A DNA stretch of 54,843 bases from Bacillota bacterium (GTDB lineage Bacteria; Bacillota; Bacilli; Bacillales_A; Planococcaceae), in contig JAEXYZ010000025.1 of NCBI GenBank assembly GCA_023405135.1, positions 1-54,843 of the forward strand. Direction: 5' to 3'. Position 1 is the first letter of the stretch. Each line of letters opens with the position of its first letter. The notes beneath the pieces are model-generated. The model made no database searches and was not told the origin of the DNA. It worked only from the letters and a program-made list of their open reading frames with translations. The translations under genes and the position numbers were made by a program. Of this stretch, positions 43,654 through 51,244 are shown piece after piece.

Positions 43654-44817
43654 TTAAAGTGAGATTAACTTTAAACGTTCAACTGCTTTCTGTAACAATT
43701 CAACTGGTTGTACGAGTGCTAGGCGCATATACCCTTCGCCTTCAGAACCGAATGTTGTACCTGGTACCATAATGACACCTGTTTGTTCAATTGCTTTATA
43801 TGCAAAAGAGACGCTATCAATATTATAAGGATATTTTGCCCATACAAACATTCCACCATTTGACGGTGCAACTTCCCATCCAAGATTGACTAAGCCTGAC
43901 ATTAATGTTCTATGACGTTCGGCAAAAGTTATTCGTAGGTTGGCTGTAATTTCTTCTGCATGATCAAGGGCAAGAGCAGCAGTGGATTGTATTGGATCAA
44001 AGATACCGAAGTCTAAATTCGATTTTAATTGATGAATGATTTTAATCATTTCCGCATTGCCAACAATATAAGCAACACGAGCACCTGCTAAACTAAAACT
44101 TTTTGATAATGAGTTGATTTCTAGTCCAACTTCTTTCGCTCCAGGAGTTGCTAAGAAACTAATTGGTGCGTTACCTGTAAAGTAAAATTCTGAATAGGCT
44201 GCATCGTGTAACACTATAATGTTATATTTTTTTGCAAACTCAACAACTTCTGCAAAATACTCGATAGATGGTGACATTGGTACTGGATTACCAGGCATAT
44301 TTAAAATGAGCAATTTTGCCTTTTGAGCAATTTCTTCCGGAATGGCTTTTAAATTTGGCAGATAGCCTCTTTCAGTATCAAGAGGTATGTAATATGGATC
44401 AGCACCGGATAAACTAATTCCGGCAGCATAAGCAACATAACCAGGATTTGTTGTTAGCACAATGTCTCCTGGGTCACAAAAAGCAACAGGCAAGTGTACT
44501 AAACCTTCTTGAGAACCGATTGTTTGAATCACTTCTGTGTCAGGATCTAGCTCAACATGATTACAACGTTTATAATAATTCGCTACAGCTTCTCTAAATT
44601 GTTGAGATGCTGTTAATGTATAGCCATAGGAAGAAGGCAGTTTACTTAGCTCTGACATATGGTTGCGTAACATTTCATGAGGGGGAATGTCAGGACTCCC
44701 TAAGCTTAAATCAATTAACTCTAGTCCTTTTTCTTGTTGTTGTTTAGCATATTTTTTTAAATCGCTAAAAATTGCAGGCAAAAATAATGACATTTTCTTA
44801 GATGGAACAATGTTCAA
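43654..44817 (-). CDS. PLP-dependent class I/II aminotransferase
   Basis: A 387-residue fold-type I aminotransferase. The PLP lysine is Lys239 in NSLSKSFSLAGAR; other landmarks are TIGSQEGL (cofactor phosphate), NPGYVAY, NMPGNPVP and DAAYSEF, and the C-terminal Arg in MRLALVQP binds substrate carboxylate. The sequence is closest in feel to LL-diaminopimelate/aspartate aminotransferase-like proteins; exact amino donor not evident. TTG start with AAGGAG nine bases upstream. Single gene. Confidence 0.9.
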   Translation of the reverse strand: MNIVPSKKMSLFLPAIFSDLKKYAKQQQEKGLELIDLSLGSPDIPPHEMLRNHMSELSKLPSSYGYTLTASQQFREAVANYYKRCNHVELDPDTEVIQTIGSQEGLVHLPVAFCDPGDIVLTTNPGYVAYAAGISLSGADPYYIPLDTERGYLPNLKAIPEEIAQKAKLLILNMPGNPVPMSPSIEYFAEVVEFAKKYNIIVLHDAAYSEFYFTGNAPISFLATPGAKEVGLEINSLSKSFSLAGARVAYIVGNAEMIKIIHQLKSNLDFGIFDPIQSTAALALDHAEEITANLRITFAERHRTLMSGLVNLGWEVAPSNGGMFVWAKYPYNIDSVSFAYKAIEQTGVIMVPGTTFGSEGEGYMRLALVQPVELLQKAVERLKLISL

Positions 44818-45026
44818 GGTGAAACACTCCTTATAAACTTACAAATATAAATCACATTTTAACATAGGAAAAATGAAAATACGCTATAAAATCAGAAAAA
44901 AGAAAAAATATAGGAAATATAGCGAATGTTACGAAGAATAAAGAAAAGATTTTGTTTACTATTTTTAAAGAATAGAATGTTTTTACAATTTCGTATAAAA
45001 TAAGGAAAAATACGTGGAGTGGTAAG

Positions 45027-45830
45027 ATGATCGTTCATTCGTTAAGTGGTCCAAGTGGGACAGGAAAGAGTACTAGTGCAATTCAATTTGCTCATGAACA
45101 TCAAATTGAGGCCATTATTGATGATGGGTTACTCATTATTGGTGGTGAGAAAAAGGCAGGTACGTCTGCTAAGTTTGAAAAAAATACAATTACCGCTGTT
45201 AGACGAGCTATCTTTCAAGACCAAAATCATAAACAGGAAGTAATGGACGCAATTCGACAAAACAACGTACAATCGATTTTAATTATCGGAACGTCCGATA
45301 AAATGACAAAACAAATTGCGAATCGCCTTGAAATAGCCCCTATTCATCACTTTCATCATATTGAAGAGATTCGGTCAAATAGAGAAATTCAAATGGCAAA
45401 GTTCATTAGAGGAACTCAAGGCAAACATGTTATGCCAGTTCCATATAAACAAGTTGAACAAAATTTCTTTAAGCGATTTATTCAAAGAGGTTTTGATATA
45501 TTATCAAAAACGAAGGTAAAGCTTGGGGAGACGACGATTGTTCAACCAGATTTCCATCGACAAGTTATTACGATACCAAAAAATGTTTATGCCGATCTTA
45601 TTAAGCATACGATCAATCAAAGTCAGGTCGTTGATAAAATAGAAAATATCCATTTTTCAATGAAACAATTACATCCGATTATTTATATCTCCTTAATTGT
45701 AAAGGCGCCTGTAAATTATTCTATTATCGAAACTATGCGCGGATTACAGCAAGAGATTTCACGCCAATTTATGGTGCATTTTGAATTTGAACCAGCAAAT
45801 ATTCGGATTTTTATAAAAGGTACCCATTAA
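45027..45830 (+). CDS. P-loop ATPase with Asp23-like C-terminal domain
   Basis: A 267-residue protein. The N-terminal half has Walker A GPSGTGKSTSA (about 8-18) and behaves like a small nucleotide-kinase/ATPase domain with IQSILIIGTSDK as a later strand. The C-terminal half (from about IVQPDFHRQVITIPK) alternates beta strands and a helix (IETMRGLQQEISRQF) in the pattern of Asp23/YloU alkaline-shock proteins and ends NIRIFIKG. The combination is unusual to me; the Asp23 assignment is by eye. GTGGAG upstream. Monocistronic; function unknown. Confidence 0.7.
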   Translation: MIVHSLSGPSGTGKSTSAIQFAHEHQIEAIIDDGLLIIGGEKKAGTSAKFEKNTITAVRRAIFQDQNHKQEVMDAIRQNNVQSILIIGTSDKMTKQIANRLEIAPIHHFHHIEEIRSNREIQMAKFIRGTQGKHVMPVPYKQVEQNFFKRFIQRGFDILSKTKVKLGETTIVQPDFHRQVITIPKNVYADLIKHTINQSQVVDKIENIHFSMKQLHPIIYISLIVKAPVNYSIIETMRGLQQEISRQFMVHFEFEPANIRIFIKGTH

Positions 45831-45837
45831 AATAAAA

Positions 45838-45868
45838 GGGAAGTCGTATCAATATATGAAGACTTCCC
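45838..45868 (-). terminator. Terminator of the enoyl-CoA hydratase gene
   Basis: GGGAAGTC (45838-45845) pairs with GACTTCCC (45861-45868). The A-rich bases to the left become a T-run on the minus strand. It may also stop the convergent P-loop gene. Confidence 0.85.
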
Positions 45869-45880
45869 AAATTCCGTTTA

Positions 45881-46669
45881 TTATCGAGAGAACTGTGGTT
45901 TACGTTTTTCAACAAATGCGCGAACACCTTCAGGAAAATCATAGGGATCAACAAAAGGTGTTGAGCCTTCCCAAAGTATCGGTACAGAATCAACGCATTC
46001 TTTTACAGAACGTTTTATTGCAAGCAATGAGGCAGGGGACATACCTGCTACTAATTTCCCCATTCTTATCGAAAATTTGTTTAAATCCTTTTCTGCCACT
46101 AAGTAATTTAACATTCCTGCCTTATAAGCTTCCTCGGCTTTATATAATCGCCCAGTAAACACAAAATCTTTCGTAGCAGATGGTCCGACTAAATCAACAA
46201 GCCGTTTTGCGAATTTATTATTAATTGTTATCCCAAGCTTGCCAACTGGAATTCCCATTCGAGCTTTATCAGAACCAATTCGAATGTCACAAGCAAGGGC
46301 TAATTCAAGTCCAGCTCCCATTGCAGGGCCGTTGATTACACCAATCACTGGTATTGGTAGGTTTTCAATTGTTGAAATTGTTTTCTCCATATGAACAAAG
46401 GCTTCCTCTGCTTTTTCTAAAGAAATTGAATTAAATTCTTTTAAATCTGAACCTGCTGTAAAGCTTTCCCCTGATCCACGAAGCAAAAGTACTTTATTTT
46501 TTGGATTATCAAGAGTTTGTAATGCAATTTTTGCTAACTGTGACCACATATTTGCTGTTAACGCATTTTTCAGCTGAGGTCTATGAATCGTAATAATAGC
46601 AAGACCTGCAGTTTCTTGATAAATAATTTTCGCTTCTTCTTCCTCTAATCTCATTGTACGAACTTGCAT
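45881..46669 (-). CDS. Enoyl-CoA hydratase/isomerase family protein
   Basis: A 262-residue crotonase-fold enzyme. Conserved parts are IHRPQLKNALTANMW, the oxyanion-hole strands RGSGESFTAGSDLKEF and INGPAMGAGLELALACDIRIG, and a hydrophobic P-V-G-K-L-G-I stretch. Several positions where classic hydratases carry two catalytic Glu differ (GAGLELAL keeps one Glu; the second, usually in the L-P-E-x-x-x-G segment, reads IPVGKLGI), so isomerase or other crotonase chemistry is possible. ATG with AGGGGA upstream; single gene. Confidence 0.87.
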   Translation of the reverse strand: MQVRTMRLEEEEAKIIYQETAGLAIITIHRPQLKNALTANMWSQLAKIALQTLDNPKNKVLLLRGSGESFTAGSDLKEFNSISLEKAEEAFVHMEKTISTIENLPIPVIGVINGPAMGAGLELALACDIRIGSDKARMGIPVGKLGITINNKFAKRLVDLVGPSATKDFVFTGRLYKAEEAYKAGMLNYLVAEKDLNKFSIRMGKLVAGMSPASLLAIKRSVKECVDSVPILWEGSTPFVDPYDFPEGVRAFVEKRKPQFSR

Positions 46670-47042
46670 ACAAACATCCCCTTTAGTTTGTTTCCAATAT
46701 TATATACTACGATAACATTACCTTACATTATTTTTTGAATATTCAACGTAATTGAAGGAGTAATAAAGAAGTATTGATAGTTTATCCATTTTAGGACATT
46801 TCATATGTAGGTTAATTCTTAAAATTTTGAATAGTTCAGAACAGTAATCATTCTACAATTTTTGCAAATAAAAGTAACAAAAAAGTACCATTAATGATAT
46901 TATAAATTTTTGTATAAAGGACCTTATTTTATAACATTTGCATATTATCCGACACTATTGTTATTATTTAAAAATAGAGCACCCGCATCAAACTAACAGG
47001 CAATCATATATTTACACGCCCATTTTATAAGGAGGTAACGAA
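46670..47042. other. Divergent intergenic region
   Basis: 373 AT-rich bases between the hydratase and the recombinase-like gene. Beyond the AAGGAGG site at 47031-47037 I find no coding frame, no strong dyad and no paired -35/-10 boxes that stand out. Confidence 0.3.
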
Positions 47043-47918
47043 GTGCTATCCTATTTAAAGCTATACGAATCCTACTTAGAAACAATGAATAAATCGGCTA
47101 ATACAAAAAAGAACTATATAATTGATATTGAGCAATTTTTGGATTTTGTTGAAGAAAATGAACTTTCCTTTGAAAATTCCTTGGAAAAGCTAATCAAGGA
47201 ATATGTGCAATTACTATCATCAAAATTTTCACAATCAACGGTCAATCGTAAAATTATATCGTTAAACAACTTTTTAATCTATTTAAATAAAAGGGAAGTC
47301 ATTGAACAAATTCCAAAACATATTTTAAAACCTATTGACGTGACTAAAAGCGAAATTAAGTTAATTAATAATAAACAAATGGAACATATTTTATCCTTTT
47401 GGCAATTAAAATACCATTCGAGTACGGATCAGGATTATCAATGGATAGCTTTAAGAAATCATTGTATCGTTTTGATTATTGCTGAACTCGGATTAAAGCC
47501 TATAGAAGTTGTTGAAATGCAATGGAATCATTTTGAAGGGAATAAAGTGGAGATAAAAAAGAATAAAAAATATAGAAAATTAGAAGTATCTAGTAATCTT
47601 TTATCATTACTATATATTTATAAAAAAGAAACGGAAAAAATATTTGTCCAGTACAATCCAAGTGGGTATATTTGGTTAGGATTAGGGAATAAAGTGAATG
47701 AAGGAATATCCGTAAAAACAATTGAGCGTATTTTTCAACAAATCTCAAAGGAACTTGGAGTAAAAGTTACTGCAACCGCAATTCGATATGCGAAAATCCA
47801 TCAAAAAATACAAGAAAAAGAGATTTCAAAAGAGAAAATAGATGAACTTTATGCGAGCTTTGGCTATGCTAGAAAAAGTGTATTAACCGATGTCGCAAAT
47901 CGATTTTTGATGGAATAA
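47043..47918 (+). CDS. Tyrosine-recombinase-fold protein lacking catalytic residues
   Basis: A 291-residue XerC/D-sized protein. The N-terminal core-binding (SAM-like) domain is clear (YLKLYESYLETMNKSANTKKNY, QSTVNRKIISLNNFLIYL), and the second half has the recombinase fold. The active site is eroded: the GLR arginine is Lys (AELGLKPIEV), the H-x-x-R-H box reads TATAIRYAK with only Arg left, the later G-H is G-Y, and no tyrosine occupies the nucleophile position (SVLTDVANRF). It should bind DNA but not recombine it. GTG start with AAGGAGG. No prophage or att site nearby. Confidence 0.75.
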   Translation: MLSYLKLYESYLETMNKSANTKKNYIIDIEQFLDFVEENELSFENSLEKLIKEYVQLLSSKFSQSTVNRKIISLNNFLIYLNKREVIEQIPKHILKPIDVTKSEIKLINNKQMEHILSFWQLKYHSSTDQDYQWIALRNHCIVLIIAELGLKPIEVVEMQWNHFEGNKVEIKKNKKYRKLEVSSNLLSLLYIYKKETEKIFVQYNPSGYIWLGLGNKVNEGISVKTIERIFQQISKELGVKVTATAIRYAKIHQKIQEKEISKEKIDELYASFGYARKSVLTDVANRFLME

Positions 47919-47960
47919 AAGATTAATAAAATAGTTAGGTTTAGAATGGGGAATTTAACG

Positions 47961-48814
47961 ATGAATAAATGTAGTTTAATATTAGAAGGAGGAACATTTC
48001 GTGCAGTTTATACAGCAGGAATTCTTGAGCACTTTTAGAGCAAGACATTATGATGCCTTATATTATTGGCATTTCTGCAGGTGCGATTAGTGCTTGTTCC
48101 TATGTCTCAAAACAAAAAGAAAGAACTTTTCGAGTATTTTCTGACTACAGAAACGATAAACGTTATGTCGGCTTTCGAAACTTTCTAAAGGAAAAAAGCT
48201 TATTTGGATTAGATTTTGCATATAACATTGTGCCAAATGAATTGAATCGATTTGATTGGGACACTTATCAGCAATACGATGGAAAATTACTTTTTGGCGT
48301 AACGAATGCAATTACAGGGGAAATTGAATATAAAAATGCTTTAGAAATGGACAAATCATGTACAATACTTCGTGCGACTTGTGCAATTCCTATGCTGTTC
48401 CCAGAGATTAAATTAAATGATACGCCTTATTATGATGGAGGACTTGCAGATCCAATTCCAATTAAGAAAGCAATAGAAGATGGTTATGAAAATCATGTAA
48501 TCATTTTAACTCGTCCAAAAGGCTATCGAAAAGAAATGGATAGACAAACGAAATGGGTCATGCAATTACTAAAAAAGAAATACCCAAAACTAGTAGAACA
48601 AATGGAAGCCCGTATTGATAAATATAATGAAACAATAGAATACTGTGAACAATTAGAAAAGCATGGGAGAGCCCTTATTTTTCGACCTGACTATGGGTTA
48701 AAAAGTATGGAGAAAAATGTATCTATCATGCGAAAAGGATATGATATGGGCTATGATCATGCAAATAACAAAATGGGTAAGTTAAGTGCATTTTTAAAAG
48801 GCAAAGCCGAATGA
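47961..48814 (+). pseudogene. Patatin-like phospholipase, frameshifted
   Basis: ATG at 47961 opens NKCSLILEGGTFRAVYTAGI (oxyanion-hole glycines), but the frame stops at LEHF. The continuation LEQDIMMPYIIGISAGAIS, with the G-x-S-x-G nucleophile Ser, is in the next frame, and YYDGGLADPIPI supplies the catalytic D-G-G. A run of four T near 48035-48038 instead of five explains the shift; repaired length is 284 residues, normal for YjjU-type PNPLA hydrolases. The rest is intact, so a consensus indel is plausible. It follows the recombinase-like gene by 42 bases. Confidence 0.82.
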
Positions 48815-48845
48815 ATTTTCGACTTTGCCTTTTTACTTTTGGGAT
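48796..48845. terminator. Terminator overlapping the patatin gene end
   Basis: AAAAGGCAAAG (48796-48806) pairs with CTTTGCCTTTT (48833-48843), with inner CGAA/TTCG pairing. The last codons and stop of the patatin gene lie inside the hairpin. It sits between convergent genes. Confidence 0.85.
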
Positions 48846-48853
48846 AATCCCTA

Positions 48854-49882
48854 TTATTCATAATTAACTTTATAGTCATCGAAGGTTACCCAACGTAATT
48901 TCGCTTCAAATAATTTTAAGAATACTAAGTTTAAAATTACTGGTAATGCAATAAATAGTGTGGCAGAAATGATTATGCTTTCTAAGTTCCAGCCTACTAA
49001 GTTTAAATATTTTAATGGCCCGACAAATCCGGCTAGTCCAAATCCTGCACTATATGGTGTTCCTATAATTTCAAATACACCTCCAAGAGCTCCTAAAATT
49101 CCAGCAGTTAAAATCATCGGAAATGCAATTTTTGGTTTCATGAAGAAATTCCGCATTTGAATTTTTGCAGACGCAATATGTGCAATAGCTGTCCCAAAAT
49201 TATTTGCTCTGTAGCTCGCGATACACATTCCTACACCTGAAGCACAAACTCCTAGATTTGCAGCACCTGCACCAATTCCTGAAAGCATAATAACTGTTGC
49301 AACACCAATTGTTGAGATAGGCGATAAAATTAATACAGAGAAAATCATTGCAATTAATGCACCCATGACAATTGGTTGTAAATCTGTTAAGTACATAATT
49401 CCTTCACCGATTAATAAAGAACCATTTTTCACATATGGAAGTATTGAAAGGCCAATAATACCAGGGATAAAAATTGTAAGAGCAGGCATTGCAAGCAATG
49501 TCCATTCCTTTAGCTTAGATCCTAAAAATTGAACAAATAATACAGCAATAGCAGTAGTAAGAGCGATATTTATAACTGTACCAATTCCAGCAATCGTAAA
49601 TGTTCCATCCTCAGCAATTGTTGTAACGCCACTTCCGATAAAAGCTGCTAAACCAACAGAGCATGTTTGGATTGGCGTCAATTTAAATTGAATACCTGCC
49701 ATAACCCCAATAACTACTGGGAGTAAACTCATAACAATTACTGAAACATTTAATACTGTTTCTAAAAATGGTGCATAGGGAATAATTAATTTTAATATTT
49801 CACCTACGAGCGCGTTAGGTATTAAACATACAACAATCCCTAAACTCATACCTGTTAATAGCTTATTAAAAAAATCTTTCAT
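48854..49882 (-). CDS. PTS_EIIC_2-family membrane transporter subunit
   Basis: A 342-residue membrane protein with about ten helices, matching the stand-alone PTS IIC family PF13303 as I know it: MKDFFNKLLTGMSLGIVVCL at the start, LPVVIGVMAGIQFKLTPIQT, and the GGVFEIIGTPYSAGFGLAGF loop. No IIA or IIB partner is nearby, so the transported sugar, or even PTS dependence, is unclear. I prefer the ATG at 49882 with AGAGG ten bases upstream; a TTG three codons earlier is possible. Single minus-strand gene. Confidence 0.82.
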   Translation of the reverse strand: MKDFFNKLLTGMSLGIVVCLIPNALVGEILKLIIPYAPFLETVLNVSVIVMSLLPVVIGVMAGIQFKLTPIQTCSVGLAAFIGSGVTTIAEDGTFTIAGIGTVINIALTTAIAVLFVQFLGSKLKEWTLLAMPALTIFIPGIIGLSILPYVKNGSLLIGEGIMYLTDLQPIVMGALIAMIFSVLILSPISTIGVATVIMLSGIGAGAANLGVCASGVGMCIASYRANNFGTAIAHIASAKIQMRNFFMKPKIAFPMILTAGILGALGGVFEIIGTPYSAGFGLAGFVGPLKYLNLVGWNLESIIISATLFIALPVILNLVFLKLFEAKLRWVTFDDYKVNYE

Positions 49883-50188
49883 AACTCTCAATTCCTCTCA
49901 TAGTTGTTTCCATCAGGATGTTAGTAAAATTATTATATAAGTTTAGAAGATTAATTCAACTGTTAATATTCTGATAACTTTTCGGTTAATCAAAATGATG
50001 CGATAAAGAGAATGATTGCGTTTTCAAATAGAGGTAACTTTTATAATTGAAAATGTGCAAACTAATTTGCTTATAGGAATATTAATAGTTTCAAATGGAA
50101 TAAATCGTAAAGAAAGTATATAACTATGATTGTTGTACAAAAAAAGTTAAAATAATATGTACTTATAAAATAAAGGAGCGAAAAACTT

Positions 50189-50617
50189 ATGTTAAAAGAA
50201 ACAGTTTTTGAACAATTAAAAACTGCGATGAAAGAAAAAAATGTTGTAGCAAAAGGTGTACTAACACTTTTAAAATCTGCCTTAGATAAAGCAGAGAAGG
50301 AAAAAGGATCTTCGTTAACAGCTGAGGAAGAAATCGCTATTGTAAATCGCGAAATTAAACAAACAAACCAATCATTAGATGGGGCGAAACAAGCGAATCG
50401 AGAAGACTTAATTGAAAAGGAAGAAACAAAACTTTCGATTTTACAAAGCTTTTTGCCGAAACAGTTAACACAAGATGAAATCATTCCTCTATTAACTGAA
50501 GCAGGTATTGTAAAAGGAATGAACATGGGAGACGCAATGAAAATTGCTAAGCCGCTTCTTACTGGAAAAGCTGATGGGGCAACAATTTCAAAAGTTGTAA
50601 AAGACTTAATTTCTTAA
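50189..50617 (+). CDS. yqeY: YqeY/GatB-tail domain protein
   Basis: A 142-residue helical protein of the GatB/YqeY family, related to the tail of the Asp-tRNA/Glu-tRNA amidotransferase subunit B that grips tRNA. Seen: the start LKETVFEQLKTAMKEKN, VLTLLKSALDKAEKEKG, the central helix EETKLSILQSFLPKQLT and the C-terminal GKADGATISKVVKDLI. Full family length. AAGGAG precedes the ATG. The precise cellular role of stand-alone YqeY is not settled. It ends at a good terminator. Confidence 0.93.
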   Translation: MLKETVFEQLKTAMKEKNVVAKGVLTLLKSALDKAEKEKGSSLTAEEEIAIVNREIKQTNQSLDGAKQANREDLIEKEETKLSILQSFLPKQLTQDEIIPLLTEAGIVKGMNMGDAMKIAKPLLTGKADGATISKVVKDLIS

Positions 50618-50640
50618 AATATTCTTGGGAAATCTAGACT

Positions 50641-50663
50641 CACGCAATTGCGTGGGTTTTTTT
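50641..50663 (+). terminator. yqeY terminator
   Basis: CACGC (50641-50645) and GCGTG (50650-50654) form a short GC-rich stem with an AATT loop, followed by GG and seven T. Confidence 0.85.
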
Positions 50664-50682
50664 AAATTTTTCAGAAAAATTA

Positions 50683-50711
50683 TTGACAAGGGAAATTATC
50701 TGTACTATATT
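50683..50711 (+). promoter_or_regulatory. Strong sigma-A promoter of the 50-aa gene
   Basis: Consensus TTGACA (50683-50688), a 17-base spacer and TATATT (50706-50711), 47 bases before an ATG with AAAGGAGGT. Confidence 0.8.
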
Positions 50712-50758
50712 AATTACATAAAATAAAAACTGTTATAGTACAAAGGAGGTTAATTTTT

Positions 50759-50911
50759 ATGTCAATGTATCAAGAAGGTTATGAATATTACGTTTCAAAG
50801 TGTGAAGATTTTGGTTTACAACCGATTAATTTTTATTATTACGTTCAACAATTATCCCAGGAACAACTTGATGCCTTTAATCAGCAAGCAAAAGAAAGTA
50901 AAAGAGTTTAA
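50759..50911 (+). CDS. Small hypothetical protein (50 aa), tyrosine/glutamine-rich
   Basis: Starts MSMYQEGYEYYVSKCEDFGL and contains INFYYYVQQLSQEQLDAF, ending in a basic tail. Near-consensus promoter, AAAGGAGG and correct spacing make it a credible, probably well expressed gene. It has no signal or membrane segment; I do not recognise the family, although the compact helical look suggests a conserved Bacillales small protein. Confidence 0.65.
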   Translation: MSMYQEGYEYYVSKCEDFGLQPINFYYYVQQLSQEQLDAFNQQAKESKRV

Positions 50912-51244
50912 AATTTAGGAAATGTTGATTTATTTTTTATATAAGTTTAAATTACAGCAAAATTCATTTAAAGAACGGGCCAAACCGAAAAGGGGTCGTG
51001 ATTTTGACTAATCTATTGAACAAACAGTAAACAACCTACCTAAAAAATAAGGTAAGGTTGTTTTTTTATATACATAAGAAAAAAGTACTAATTAACTTTT
51101 ATTTTTAATTTATGATAATAGTAATAAGCAATTTCTAGCAAATTTCGACAATTGTCTATTATTAATTTATTTTTAGTATTATAATATTTACTAAATATTA
51201 CTTTTTAGTTGCATACTCTAAACATGGATGATGGAGGAACTATA
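50912..51244. other. Region between the 50-aa gene and the GGDEF/EAL gene
   Basis: Contains a 29-codon frame at 50920-51009 (ending KERAKPKRGRDFD) with only a weak, too-close AGGA, and the terminator at 51030-51067. Downstream of that the DNA is AT-rich, with a GGAGG immediately before the GTG start of the next gene. Confidence 0.35.
51030..51067 (+). terminator. Terminator downstream of the 50-aa gene
   Basis: AACAACCTACC (51030-51040) pairs with GGTAAGGTTGTT (51051-51062) with a one-base bulge, followed by a long T-run (51061-51067). Confidence 0.85.

Noticed and set aside
47043..48814. Integrase marking a prophage or integrative element
   Set aside because: The recombinase-like protein lacks catalytic residues, and no phage genes, tRNA or att repeats are nearby.
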